The notes under the pieces were generated by a model. That model did not search any database. It saw only the letters and a list, made by a program, of their open reading frames with translations, and was not told the origin of the DNA. Both the position numbers and the translations under genes were made by a program. From Eremophila alpestris peregrina (taxonomy: Eukaryota; Chordata; Aves; Passeriformes; Alaudidae), in the NCBI GenBank assembly GCA_009792885.1, contig WMCF01000012.1, positions 12,376,023 to 12,440,022 on the forward strand: DNA of 64,000 nt, written 5' to 3'. The stretch's first letter is position 1. Each line of letters begins with the position of its first letter. Below, piece by piece: positions 25,201-36,700 of this stretch.

Positions 25201-26275
25201 GTAGATTTTATTAGAAAAATAAATGAGATGAGAGCTTGATGCTACATATCTGCAAGCTATAGTATGTGCCAGTCAGCTCACACAGCTTTTCAAGTTCACC
25301 TCCCTCTTCAGGATTTGAGGTCAGTAACAATGACAGGAAGGGAAGCAGGAATAATGTAAAAGGGCATCAACTTCTGTGCCTTGTTGCCTTGATAAAATTG
25401 TCTTAGAAGGAATTTTGCTGTGGAGATAAACAATTCAAGGTCAAGTCAGTCATGGATTTTGTATCTCCAGAAAAGTAATTCTAGCGAGAAAAGTTTCATG
25501 CATGCAGAAAGAAATCACTTCTGGCTGAATGACTTAAAACCCTTAAAAGGTTAGAATTTAAAATTCAAGCAAGTAGACTTTATGGCATCTCTTGTATGTT
25601 TAATAAAGGAAATAGTAGATCTTTGGGAAAAACACTAGCAGGAAAAGGCTATGCAAATTTCATATCTTTAAATCATTCATAGAGTATGACTCTGAAGTTC
25701 TTTAATTTATATTGGGTGACCTACTCTGCTGCCTAAGCATTAAATGTGGGTCTCAGTCACTAGGACAAAGGTTGTTCTGGGCTAGAAGGTACAAATCCGG
25801 CTGAATTCATGGAGCCTTCTGCAGCAGTATAAATCAGGCATACCTGCCCCTGATTAAAAGGCCAAATGGTACACAGATATTCATAACCAATACCCATTGA
25901 GATTGCGACATTTTCAAAATAGTAAAGAATGTGAAATTATGGTCTCAACTCTGCCAGCTCACCAGTAGTCAGTTTCTGGGGGAGAAGTGGTGAGGGGCAG
26001 GAAGGGAGGCTGTCTGCCTTTTTCTCTGTCTGTCTGTGTAAGCCTTTCCCTCAGAAGGCCTGTCCCTCACTTGATCCTCTTAATAAAGTGAGGATAGTAC
26101 AGTCATGTTTTCTGGTGTTCCTTTTTCATCTCATTGTGTGTGGTTTTTGAAATGTAGATGACCTAAAGGAAAAGAAAATTATGAGGGGCCACCTCATCCT
26201 GTCTTGATCAGTAACACTCATTTGGGTGATGTATTGGAATCAAATGTCTTGAGACTTGATTTCATTAGTTTTATT
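19223..26275. other. Non-coding AT-rich DNA, no gene recognised
   Basis: Contains a GAGAGG-rich patch (about 19,876-19,899), a CT/TA simple repeat (about 23,008-23,042), poly(A) runs (about 24,410-24,425 and 24,443-24,455) and a perfect hairpin (24,067-24,090). Open frames reach 89 codons at most. The stretch 25,740-26,100 has a TATA-like box (about 25,830) and an AATAAAG (about 26,081), which could be an eroded LTR, but nothing else supports this. Confidence 0.55.
24067..24090. repeat. Perfect 10-bp hairpin with 4-nt loop
   Basis: TGTTAGCTAC (24,067-24,076) pairs exactly with GTAGCTAACA (24,081-24,090) around AGTA. Confidence 0.65.
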
Positions 26276-26355
26276 ATAGAATCATAAAATGATTTGCCTT
26301 TGACCTTACAGATCATCAAGCTCCAACTCCCAGGTGATGGGCAGGGAATATACCC
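26276..26355 (-). mobile_element. Short CR1 3'-end fragment
   Basis: The sequence 'tagaatcataaaatgattt' followed by 'gatcatcaagctccaactcc' and 'gatgggcaggga' keeps the order of the antisense avian CR1 3' terminus. Only about 80 bp is present, and it is diverged. Confidence 0.65.
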
Positions 26356-27050
26356 ATGTAATACACTGATACAATTCAGAGCAATGTGCAAAATAAAAGC
26401 ACACTTTTGCATAAAAGCAACAGACCTAGTACTGGATAGAGGTCTTTTTCAGGGAGGCAGTCACAAAGCTCCTGAATAAATACCAAAGTTTTGTTATATT
26501 GCTACAGGACTATGTAGTTCTATGCTACCTCCACTAGGAGTTTGGAATTTACATTTGATTTGACTGTTGCTTGGCTTAACAAATCCATAACTTCTTATTA
26601 ACTCACTACAGGATGGGGTACTTCCCAATTTATGTGACCCCATTTTTTTAGAGTTCTTTAAATCAAGGTGCTTTTGTGGGCTTTTGTTCTTTTTGGGAGT
26701 TTTTGGCAGGCTCACAGATCCATGTGTTAACCGTCTCCAGGCACAATGAAATGCATAGAGCATAAGCATCCAAATGCTCATTTATCTTAAGTAACCTTTG
26801 CAAGAAGGTTTTATCGCTTGCTCAGACAAAACTTTTAAGCATTAGTGAAGCTGTTGTTTTATGCATGTTCCTTTCCATGAAACAGAAACTCTAAAACCTG
26901 AAAACAGATGCTAGCTCTCTTTAACAGTGATTTAATTTTCAGACTGTTTTGTTATGGACGCATGACTTACACACCTGGGAAAATTCTATTTTATTCCTAG
27001 TAAGGCTTGAATCCTATTTACTAACTTCAATCAAATCTGAAACAAACTTC

Positions 27051-27075
27051 AAATTATTTCTACTAGAAATAATTT
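27051..27075. repeat. Perfect 11-bp hairpin with 3-nt loop
   Basis: AAATTATTTCT (27,051-27,061) pairs exactly with AGAAATAATTT (27,065-27,075). Confidence 0.65.
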
Positions 27076-28607
27076 ACATTACTGCCAATATGGGAAGAGT
27101 TAGGTGGATGCTTCTTTGAGAATGGTATTGTGTTTATCAGGAGACAGGAGAGTTCAAATTGTGTGTTCTTCCCTGCAGCAGCAGCAGCCAACTGGCCAGT
27201 CAACAGCCATTTCCTGCTATACTACCTAAGCCAAGTGCTGTCCCAGCCTATATCCAGAGGATGAAAAAACATCTGGTTTGTCTTGTCTAGGTGGGTTAGA
27301 AGGCAAAAAAGTGCAAACTCATTGAAAAACAGATTTACTTATTTCTAACATTCTTGGAAATTTTTTGAATTTAAAGAACATTTTGTGTCCCATGTGCATT
27401 AAGCACTTGGCTTCTGTAATCCTCAAATGCCTGGTTTATTTGTGGTTTGATGAAGTTTTTCGCACCTGGCTGAAGTGGCAGGGTAATTGAGCTATGACAT
27501 CCCAACCCTAGAGATCCAAAATACTGACTGATATGCTTTCATTATTGCACAGACAGGCTCAGAAGTAACAAAAAAATGACAGTTCTCAAATTCTCTCATG
27601 ACAGTGTGAACCGCAAATATTACTGTCTCTCCATTTCTATCCTCCTACCTGTCTCCAAGAGGAAAACAGAAGAATCCATCTCAGTAAGGCAGAGGAACAT
27701 CTGTTTTTTAAAACAGGGCTATAGATAGAAATCTTTGTTGGTAACTCTGTATTTCAATGGTGTGCTGGGGGCACACTGTATTTTCAATGGTGTGTACATT
27801 AACTGCTAAGCTCATTCTTTATAAACAGCTATTAATAAAACAGATATTTACATTCCAAAGTATAAAATATGGATCCAAATCAACTTCACATTTTAAAAGT
27901 TACTTGTATAATTCATAAGTCACTGACAAACCTAATGAATTAGTCACATAACTGACACATTAGAGACACAACTTGGAATCTGGATGTATGTTTTATTTAA
28001 AGCTTGGTTTGTTATATAAATAAATCATGAAAATATACTTCTGACTCAGACAGTAAATAATAAGGTAAAGAATAGCATCTTCTGGTAAAAAATTGTGGGA
28101 GGAAGGGTAATTGAGTGACTTTGTGTTATTTGGTTGGCACAGACAAGTGAGATCCCTCAGTAACACTTTCAGGTCCTTGTTGCTTTCTGCCAGTTTAAAG
28201 GAGTGATATATCAATCTAGGCTTGACTGCTCTAAAAGGTTGTTTATACTTAAAGTAAGCAGCAAATACAGTCCCCCCTGTATAAGGAATAAGATGAGAAT
28301 TTTAAATCTCTAATTGCCTGAGTTCTCACAAGAGAATTTCAAATCTCTTCCATCACAACTTTTCTGTGCTCCTTTCCCATTTGCTTCTACATATCAAAGT
28401 GGACAACCCTGTAAGTGGTACAAAAATAAGCACCTCATTTAAAGCCTGTTTGGTAACAAATTAAAATGGGACTTTGAATGGGAACAGCTCTGTTAAGAGC
28501 TTCCATGTTGGAGCAATGGAAAGCAAAAAAGAAATATATAAACAACATACAAGGCTAAAACTATTTTTTGTCATTTAGGAGATATTTTTACTGTATATGC
28601 TTTGTAT

Positions 28608-28638
28608 ATTTTAGAGTCTATATCTGAGACTCTAAAAT
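28608..28638. repeat. Perfect 12-bp hairpin with 7-nt loop
   Basis: ATTTTAGAGTCT (28,608-28,619) pairs exactly with AGACTCTAAAAT (28,627-28,638). Confidence 0.7.
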
Positions 28639-31600
28639 GCTCAAAGTTAAGGAAATAATGAAGTCATGAACCTACCAAGTTACAAAATTGCAATTATAAA
28701 AGTAAAAATAAAAAAGAGGGCTTGTGATAGATGACGCTTTTTTTTTTCTCAGTACCACTGAATCCTTCACAGCTTGAACATAATTTGGTAGCCTGAACAT
28801 TAATGGCACCATTTTTCTTCTATATGTACCTCTAGACTGACTCATTGCCAGTTAAAAACAGTGACATGCCTTTAGTGAAAAGAAATGTCTGAGCTCACTG
28901 GCAATCAGTAACAGCCTCTAAGTGCTAAAAATATACATATATTTGTTAGATGAATCAAAACCCTATTCACACTCTTGGTAACCAAGTGGCTTTTTGTACA
29001 ATGAAAATTCCCCAGAAATAGATTCATGATCTCAGAAAGAATTGCCACAAGTGCTTATATTGTATTCTACTAGGTGATATCTAGGTCTATTAGTTAAAAT
29101 TTCACTTAAAAAATATGTGTGATTTATAAGACATGCTAATACATGATTGGTAATAGAGTTTTAAGTTTGATTCAAAAAAGAAATATCATCCAATTCTCTC
29201 AAATCATAAAACCTTTTTCTAGTCCTGGTTGTATTCAATCTATGATTCTCGTATCTATATATGGTATCTCCACAAATAATCCAGTTTAAATCTGCACATT
29301 CTCTTCTTTTCCTCCCCTAATCATGGTATAGTTTGTCCTCATTAAAATCCAAAAATATTGTCTCTTAGTTCCTCTTTATAGCCAAAAATACTTATTCATT
29401 AGCAGTCCAGAGGCACACTAGTATCTATATCTTAATCCTTTAACTGCTTTTTTTCTTTACTTATCTTTATCTTTTTACTTTTGACTGCATTTACACTACA
29501 TGCCAGAGATTAACTTTCTTTTTTCTCCTCAAAAGCCTGTGAGGATAACATATATGAGAATTTGATATGCAGTCAGATTGAAGATGAAGTAAGAAAGAGG
29601 GAACAGAAGACCAGGGAGACGCAAAGGCAATAGGCATTATTAGCTGCTTGATACTTGTTAGTCATGAGTAACCCTTTGTCCTCACTTCACCAGGGTTCTT
29701 AACCTTTTGCTGAGAGATGTAGTCAAAGCTTGGTGTCCTTACAGTCACAAGGAAAACAAATTTCTTCTCAGATATAGTAATAAAGATTGGAAGCTCTCAG
29801 TTGTTGTGAATATGAGTAAGGAAAGGCAAATAATCTGAAGGAAAAAGAGTAACTTGGTTTTCGGGACTTCTGCCTTTTCCTTGGAGACACATACAGAACT
29901 CTGACAACAATACAACAATAGACAGAGAAATTTGTAAAGCCAGCAGGTCTGAATTTATGCCTGTATTTATAAGGAATTTACAACTAATATCATATGACAA
30001 GGACCTCAGATGCTTTCCCTTTAAGATATTTAGTGCCTGCAAATACAAGATAAGGTCTCTGAACAAAAAAAATTCTGGGTTCACAGTTCTGTTTCCATGG
30101 AGTCCAAATGCTGGAGGAATGAGACATAGATATGAAATTCCACAAATAATGAGAATGGGAGTTAATTTTTTTTGCTATTGCATGGCACATTATAACACAT
30201 TAAGTGCTAATTTGCACAGAATTACCTAATTCTAATTTAAATTCTCAGAAGTTAAAAAATTGAAGATTTCTTCAATCCTTTTTTTTGATTCATTCTTTTC
30301 ATATAGTCATAAGAGAATTTCATGCCCCTGAAAGGAGAGGGAGGGGGAAAAAGCCTTTACATCTGTCACCTATAGAATAAAAGCCCTCCAAGATTAGAAA
30401 TTAATTCAAAATTTTTTGCATTGTAAGAAAAGCATTTTGTTAACAATGCACTGGCAATAAATCCACATGACTAGGTGGGAAAAAAAGAGGAAATCAGGAG
30501 ATATAGGTGTTATCTAGCTATAACATTCAGCTAAAGGAGCAGTGTGTATTTCTCCAGTTTTTAGAAATGCATTTTGTGACACTTCCATTGTCTATAAAAT
30601 AACGTTTAAGGAAGCAAATTCTTAAGGCGAACTTCAGGAATCAAAGTTATATTATTAGCCTGGATCAAGGATATAAATAAAACCAGGAAGATCCTTAGAG
30701 TTGAAATTGACTAAGAAGGATATCCGCTATCATCTCAAGACATAAGCCTCTTTCAGTTAACAGGGTAGGCCCTCTAATCTTGTGGAGAGCTCTTAAAGTC
30801 AGATCTGTGTCTTCTTGAGTCTTGACAGAAGCTTCATGAACTATGACAATGAATAACTGATAATCCACACAGATCACAAGATACATTTGGTAAATCATTA
30901 ATCATCTATTCAATACAATGTGTTCTTTCTACTTTATCAGTGGTCTGGCACTTCTCTAAACAGAACTTAGACTTCTGATGCCCCAAATAAATGGACCTAC
31001 CAAGGTCTTTTGAGGAAGGCTCGAGGAGCAGCCCCAGCAGTCAGGTGCAAAGAGAAGCCCAAACAAGCCCTAGAGCAGAGACTCCTGAGAAGGACTGTAC
31101 CAAACACATGCCAGAACAGACAGTAGCATGAAGGCATCTGAGCAGGGACTGGAGTGGAGACACCCAAATAGGTCCAACCACAAGCAGTTAGACAGGGCTA
31201 GTGCCAGGAGACACCTGAGGAACGCAAGATTCACAATTGGTGGGGTTATTTTTAGTCTATGATAACACAGGGAAGACCTCTTTTCTAGATGGCAAACAGC
31301 ACATCTGCAGAACTCCACTTGCCCCAGCCCTAGTAACCTAATCTAGTTGTCCCTGCCCTACTCAGTTGACTGGACCAGTCCTTTTTTTTAAAGTGGCTGC
31401 TCTTATTATTTCTTTCCTAGTCCCATTTCAGGACTCCACATAGTGCACAAGTTATCCTGGTGGTTTTTTTTATAAGCATGAAGAAATAATTGCCCAGATT
31501 AAGTTTGAGTTGTTATTTTTTTTTTTCCTTTTGTTTTGTGACTTAGCAGTACCATGAAAAATAATATAGCAAAATATAGTGTTTTGGACAATATCTCATC

Positions 31601-32756
31601 TTTGGACAATATCTATACCATTCTTTAGACATTTTAACAAATACTTCCCACCCTGCTCCTGCAATCTAACTGTCCACTCAAAACTTAAGGAAAGAAAATT
31701 CACACATTTAAAAATCTGTCTTCCTCATTTTAGAAAGCCAGGCTGATGGTAAATAATTTTTAGTAATTTCAGAGAGAAAAGTTAAGACTACTGAGATAAA
31801 TCAGTAGAAAACTAAAACACCATATCCATATTTCACTACTGTTTTTTCCTAACTTTCAACTGATTGCTGCATAAGCCTAGAGAATTTTTATCTTCTCATT
31901 AATTTAACATAAAATGTAAGCAATTCTAGGAACAATCTCACACAAACCTCTAAATAACAGCTGAATAAAACCTGCATAAAATATGCAGAAAGATACGTGT
32001 ATTTAGTATTCCAATGACTGTTTCATTAGCTGTTTATTACTATCTAGACAATAACTGTAATTTTATTATATTTTCAAGTATATATTGGTCAATCAGTTCA
32101 GTGTAATTTCTCCTGATATAAAACAGTCATAAATTTGTCTATAGTTCTTCCTTGTTTGCTTTCCTTAACAATGATTTACTTTATAGCAGAAATCGCTATC
32201 TTTATTTGTTTGGTTTACTTTTTAGCTTTGAATGATCAGCCTAGACTAGTATTTGATTCATGTTATCAAACTCAGGATGCATTTCTAAAGCCTTTAAGCA
32301 TCACACTGCTGAAAAAACAGGGTGCAGCTTAAAATGATTGCAAAGATTAATCTCTCCATAAGCCTTCAAATCAATAGTATTGATTTCAGTTTAAGGTTTT
32401 ATTTATCCCTGTTATTTCATTTAGTAAAGATCTACTATTTATCTAGAAGCAAGACATAAGCATATAGAGATAATAATACCAAGTTTGTGGGGGTTTTTCT
32501 TTCTCATATAATCAATCTCCTGCCCAACACTCTGAGGAAGAACTGTCCAACAAGTAGTAAATTTTTCAGCAGAAAAGATATATTTGTTTTAGACATCATA
32601 AATAGTCACCTAGTCAAATGCTTTTTAATGTTTTAAATTATATTTTTATTAAAATGGTGTTTGCAGTAATAAGTAGTATTTAGCACAATTTCTTGCCTGT
32701 AACAATGAGCTGTTCTATTGATATGAGCAGCAATGACATTCCAAAGAACTGTCAGA

Positions 32757-33770
32757 ATCATAGATTCATAGAATGGCTTGTGTTGGAAAGGACCTTAAAG
32801 ATCATTTAGGTCCAATCCTCCTGACACAATCAGGGACATCTTTCATTTGACCTGCTTACTCAAAGTCCTGTCCTGTCTGGCACTGGACACCTCCAAAGGA
32901 CAGTCACAACTCTGGGCAGCCCTTTCCGGTATCTCACTATCCTCACTGTGAAAAATGCTTTCCTTGTATCCAGTCTAAATCTTCCCTCTTTCAGCTGTCC
33001 CTTGTTCTATGACTGCCAGTCTTCGTAAAAAAATCCCCTTATTTCTTTTAAGTCCCTCTTATATATTAAAAGGACAAAATATGGTTTCCTCAGAAACTTC
33101 TCCTCTCCAGGCTGAAATAGCTTTGACTCACTCAGCCTTTCTTCACAGGAGAGGTGTTCCATCTCTCTGATCATTTGGTTGCCCTCCTCTGTTCTAAGAG
33201 GTCCATGTCTTGTAATGGAGACTCCAGAACTGAATGAAGTATTCCATCTAGGGTCTCAGCAAAGAGGAGCAGAGGAGTAGAATCAACTCCCTGATCCTGC
33301 TCATTGCCCTTCTTTTGTGCAATGCAAAAGACAATTGACTTTCTGAGGTGCAATGCGGGTTGTCAGCCCAAATCCAATTTTTCTTTCACCAGTATCTCCC
33401 AATCTTTTTCTGCCAGCAGCTCTCAGGCAATTCATTACCAATACTCTACTGATATTAGGTAATGGCCCAGAGGTTGCCCAGCAAATTATAGAATCCCCAA
33501 CCCTTGAACTGTTCAAGGTCAAGTTGGATGGGGCTGTGAGGAACCAAATCTAGTGTAAAATGTCCCTTCCCCTGGCAAGTGGGTTTGGACCTGATGATGT
33601 TCAAGGGTCTCTCCCAACCCTTGATGCCATGCTGTGATTCTATGATTTTCCTGAGCCAGATACAGATCCTTGGACATGGACTTGTTGAACTTCACGACAT
33701 TCACATGGGTCCACTTCTCAATCTTGCCAAGTTTACTCTCAAGCTTGCCAATGTCTCATGGCCTATGTGT
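32757..33770 (-). mobile_element. CR1 LINE 3' region, interrupted by a second CR1
   Basis: The plus strand begins with the hallmark antisense CR1 terminus ('atcatagattcatagaatgg', then 'ggaaaggaccttaaagatca') and continues through 'cttccctctttcagctgtcc' (about 32,982), 'tttcttcacaggagaggtg' (about 33,138) and 'gccctcctctgttctaagag' (about 33,181) to about 33,460. It resumes at about 33,647 with 'gacttgttgaacttcacgac' (about 33,680) and ends near 33,770. Between the two parts lies a CR1 piece in the opposite orientation. The copy is 5'-truncated and non-coding; the open frames seen across it are incidental. Confidence 0.88.
33461..33646 (+). mobile_element. CR1 3' end nested in opposite orientation
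   Basis: 'ggcccagaggttgcccag' opens a sense-strand CR1 3' region that runs through 'tcaaggtcaagttggatggg' and 'ggtctctcccaaccc' and ends in 'gtgattctatgat', the avian CR1 3' terminal motif. The flanking antisense CR1 is co-linear across it, so this copy inserted later. It is about 186 bp, 5'-truncated, and has no poly(A) tail, as is usual for CR1. Confidence 0.85.
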
Positions 33771-36700
33771 TGTGTACTTTTCTTCCTTTAATGTATAGAT
33801 AGAAAATATACTATTAAACACAAGGAGTTCTCTAAAGTAGAGAACTTAGAAGTTATAAAGTCAGAACACTGGTTTCATCTACCTTGAACTTCTGTGCAAC
33901 ACATGCTCTAGGTGTGCTTTATAACAATTTGCATTCCAACCAGAGTTTTGCTTTTAGGTGAGTATTTTACTTTGTCTTGATTTAAAAATTGCTTATGAAC
34001 AATTAATTGCAAATCATACCACTTGTTCAGTTAGTTAACAATGTTAACCGAAATTTGTTTCACTTATGGAGTAAATTTCTGTGAGTTAACTTAAATTCAA
34101 TATACTAGGGTGACTAATTCTTCAGTGTCATCTTTCTGTTCATGTAAGTTATAGAATCTTCTCACCCCCCATATTGCCATTTTCTATGTTTTTTATACAT
34201 TTACTGATTCTGTTCATATCCATTTTCTAACCATTTAAGTTTTCTTTTGAGTCTATGCATTGTCTCCACTGATTGTGGCCACCTCTTCTGGCACCGGGAA
34301 CAGTTCTACAGGGAGGGATAAGAGAATCAGCCTCTGTTTACCGAGACTTTTGCTCACAGAAGCAAGGCTTACAATTTTTTTCTGGTCATTTGTGATCAGC
34401 TTTTATTTACTTACCTCCTAATATTTAAGAGTTATTGCTTCCCAAGCTGGAATCTTCCACTCTGAAAGAATGGTTTATGTTCTTCTGTCTTAGATCTTGC
34501 ATTTAGCCGAATTTTACAAATTTGCATTTAGCAAAATGTTTGTAGATTGACTTGACTTCTTAATTTTCCCCTTTTTCTCTGGCCATCCTTGAGTCTTTTG
34601 TGAGCATTATGAAAGACAAGAACAAGTGCAAATCTGCAGTATTACAATAAAAACCTGTCTGCCTGGTTAGTTCTCTCTGACTGAATTCACAGGGAAGCCT
34701 ATCAAATAACATGACTGTGTTTGGAATGTTTTTCAGTGGGCTATTGCATGAAAATAGTGACTCATAACACTACAGGAACACTGAGGGAAATAATTCAATT
34801 TTCAGTTGTGAATACAAAATATTGCTGAACTACTTAGATGACACAATTTGCTGCCAATACTCTTGAGTAAACAAAAATCTTGCAGATTCTCACTATATTA
34901 ACATAAATAATTTCCTAACACCAAGCAATCAATCCCAATCAAGTTACTGCTTTAGAAATGAATAAATAAAACCATCATTATGGAGCAGAATGTTTTGCAA
35001 TACTTTTTTATCATACATGGTTTTTTCACATTTGCATGATCTAAGTTGAATTTTTCCAAATTTGAAAAGACTATCTAAAGGAACATTGAAAATTGGATTT
35101 TAATTATTTCTTTACTTTTTTAACATGACAGTCAATGTAATACTTTAAACAAAAATGTGTTAAGAATTCAATGTCCTATTTATAGGGGAAGTTATTTTCA
35201 TTATTTAGAATCACCTTAAATTTAATTTTTATATTTGATTAATGTGTTATTTTATTCAGAAAAGTTTTTTTCCCTGGATCATTTGGTAGTGAATAAATTA
35301 TATGCAATCACCATTAATCTCAGTACTTCAGGAATAAAACAATTAAAGTATACCTCTTCCATCAGTTCATGGTAGAGTCGAGCACTGCACAGAAATAAAA
35401 CATACTTCCTGATGTCATATAATGTCGTATGGTCAGATATAGACATAGTAAAGCATAGGAAACTTTTGCCTGACTGTATCAGCTGTTTTTTTCCTATTCT
35501 TTTATCCTATTGAGATTGCCATGAATGAAATGCAAGTGGCTGATAGCATTTTGTGTAGCTGGTTTTTTTCATTTCGTCGGGGCACAAGATATTTTTTCAT
35601 CATATCACATGGCATTTAATTGCATTACATTTAATCCTTTGTAATCCTTTAAATCCTCCATTTAATCCTTATCACAATGACACCTTTTTCACTTGTGCTT
35701 TGCAGGATGTTTTTAAGGGTGAGGATGTTAGATTGTGCTTTCACAAGGAATACAGCTCTCCAACAACTTCAGACTTCTGCTTGTGACACCATGCAGAATG
35801 CATAAGTAGCATTCACTTACTTGAACCATGTCAGACTGCATATAAACAGCACCTATTCAATGTGTTCATATCACAATAATCACACATTTTAAAAAATCCA
35901 TGACACTCAGTGGGATTTAGAGACTTTGATAAGCCCCTCAATGGAAAATGGCCATTGAAATTGTGCAGTCTGCATACTAAGTTGGTGTGTTTAATATTGT
36001 TCAATAGTTCAAGTAATTACCATTTTAATTTCAATCATTGAAAAACTTGATCTGAGGCTTAAAGGAACAACAAAACCTACATGCATTTGCATTTGCAATC
36101 TTTTTTATCTACATAGCCAGTGGCTAAAATGCAGTTTTACACTAATTAAATTTTTCTACTACCATTTAGCAGTGCCATTTTCCCTAATATTATTTACAGT
36201 GGTTTGAGGTTTGGGTTGTGGTTTTTCTTTGCTTCTTTTTGGTTTTCTCCCAATATGCTGTGAATTTTATTAATCACTTCAAAAATATCTTTCCACAATA
36301 CACAGACATACAAATATATGTATAGCTATATATACTTAAATTTTGCTGCTGTTTTCAGATTATGTATGCCTCTGTAAGGCAAACAAGGTCTACTGCACTA
36401 AAGAAACAAGACCACTGAAAAACCAGCAGCATTCTGATGTCTACTCTTTGTATGTGTAAAACCTGATCATCTGTTCTTGTAAAAAGGCTGGGTAGCTAAT
36501 GGAGAGGGAATCCCAAAATGTAACACATGAGGAAGAAAACTCTTTTAAAAAGTAATGCTCTGGGTATAACTTTATTTCTCACCTCCAGACAAGATTTGTA
36601 CCAGAGGGTAAAAGCAAAATTACAACCACAAAGAGCCTTTCTCAGCAGAATAATTTACACTCAATAAAGAACACACCTTAAATTTTTTTAAAGGCATCTT

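Larger units (their letters stand above)
26356..32756. other. Non-coding AT-rich DNA, no gene recognised
   Basis: Holds two perfect hairpins (27,051-27,075 and 28,608-28,638), short imperfect direct repeats (27,747-27,794; about 31,584-31,613) and an open frame of 95 codons that I do not recognise. A somewhat GC-richer patch at 30,990-31,375 is unlike its surroundings and could be an old repeat, but I cannot name it. Confidence 0.55.

Noticed and set aside
25740..26110. Possible LTR (TATA-like box and AATAAAG)
   Set aside because: The motifs are too common in AT-rich DNA, and no terminal repeats or familiar LTR sequence were found.
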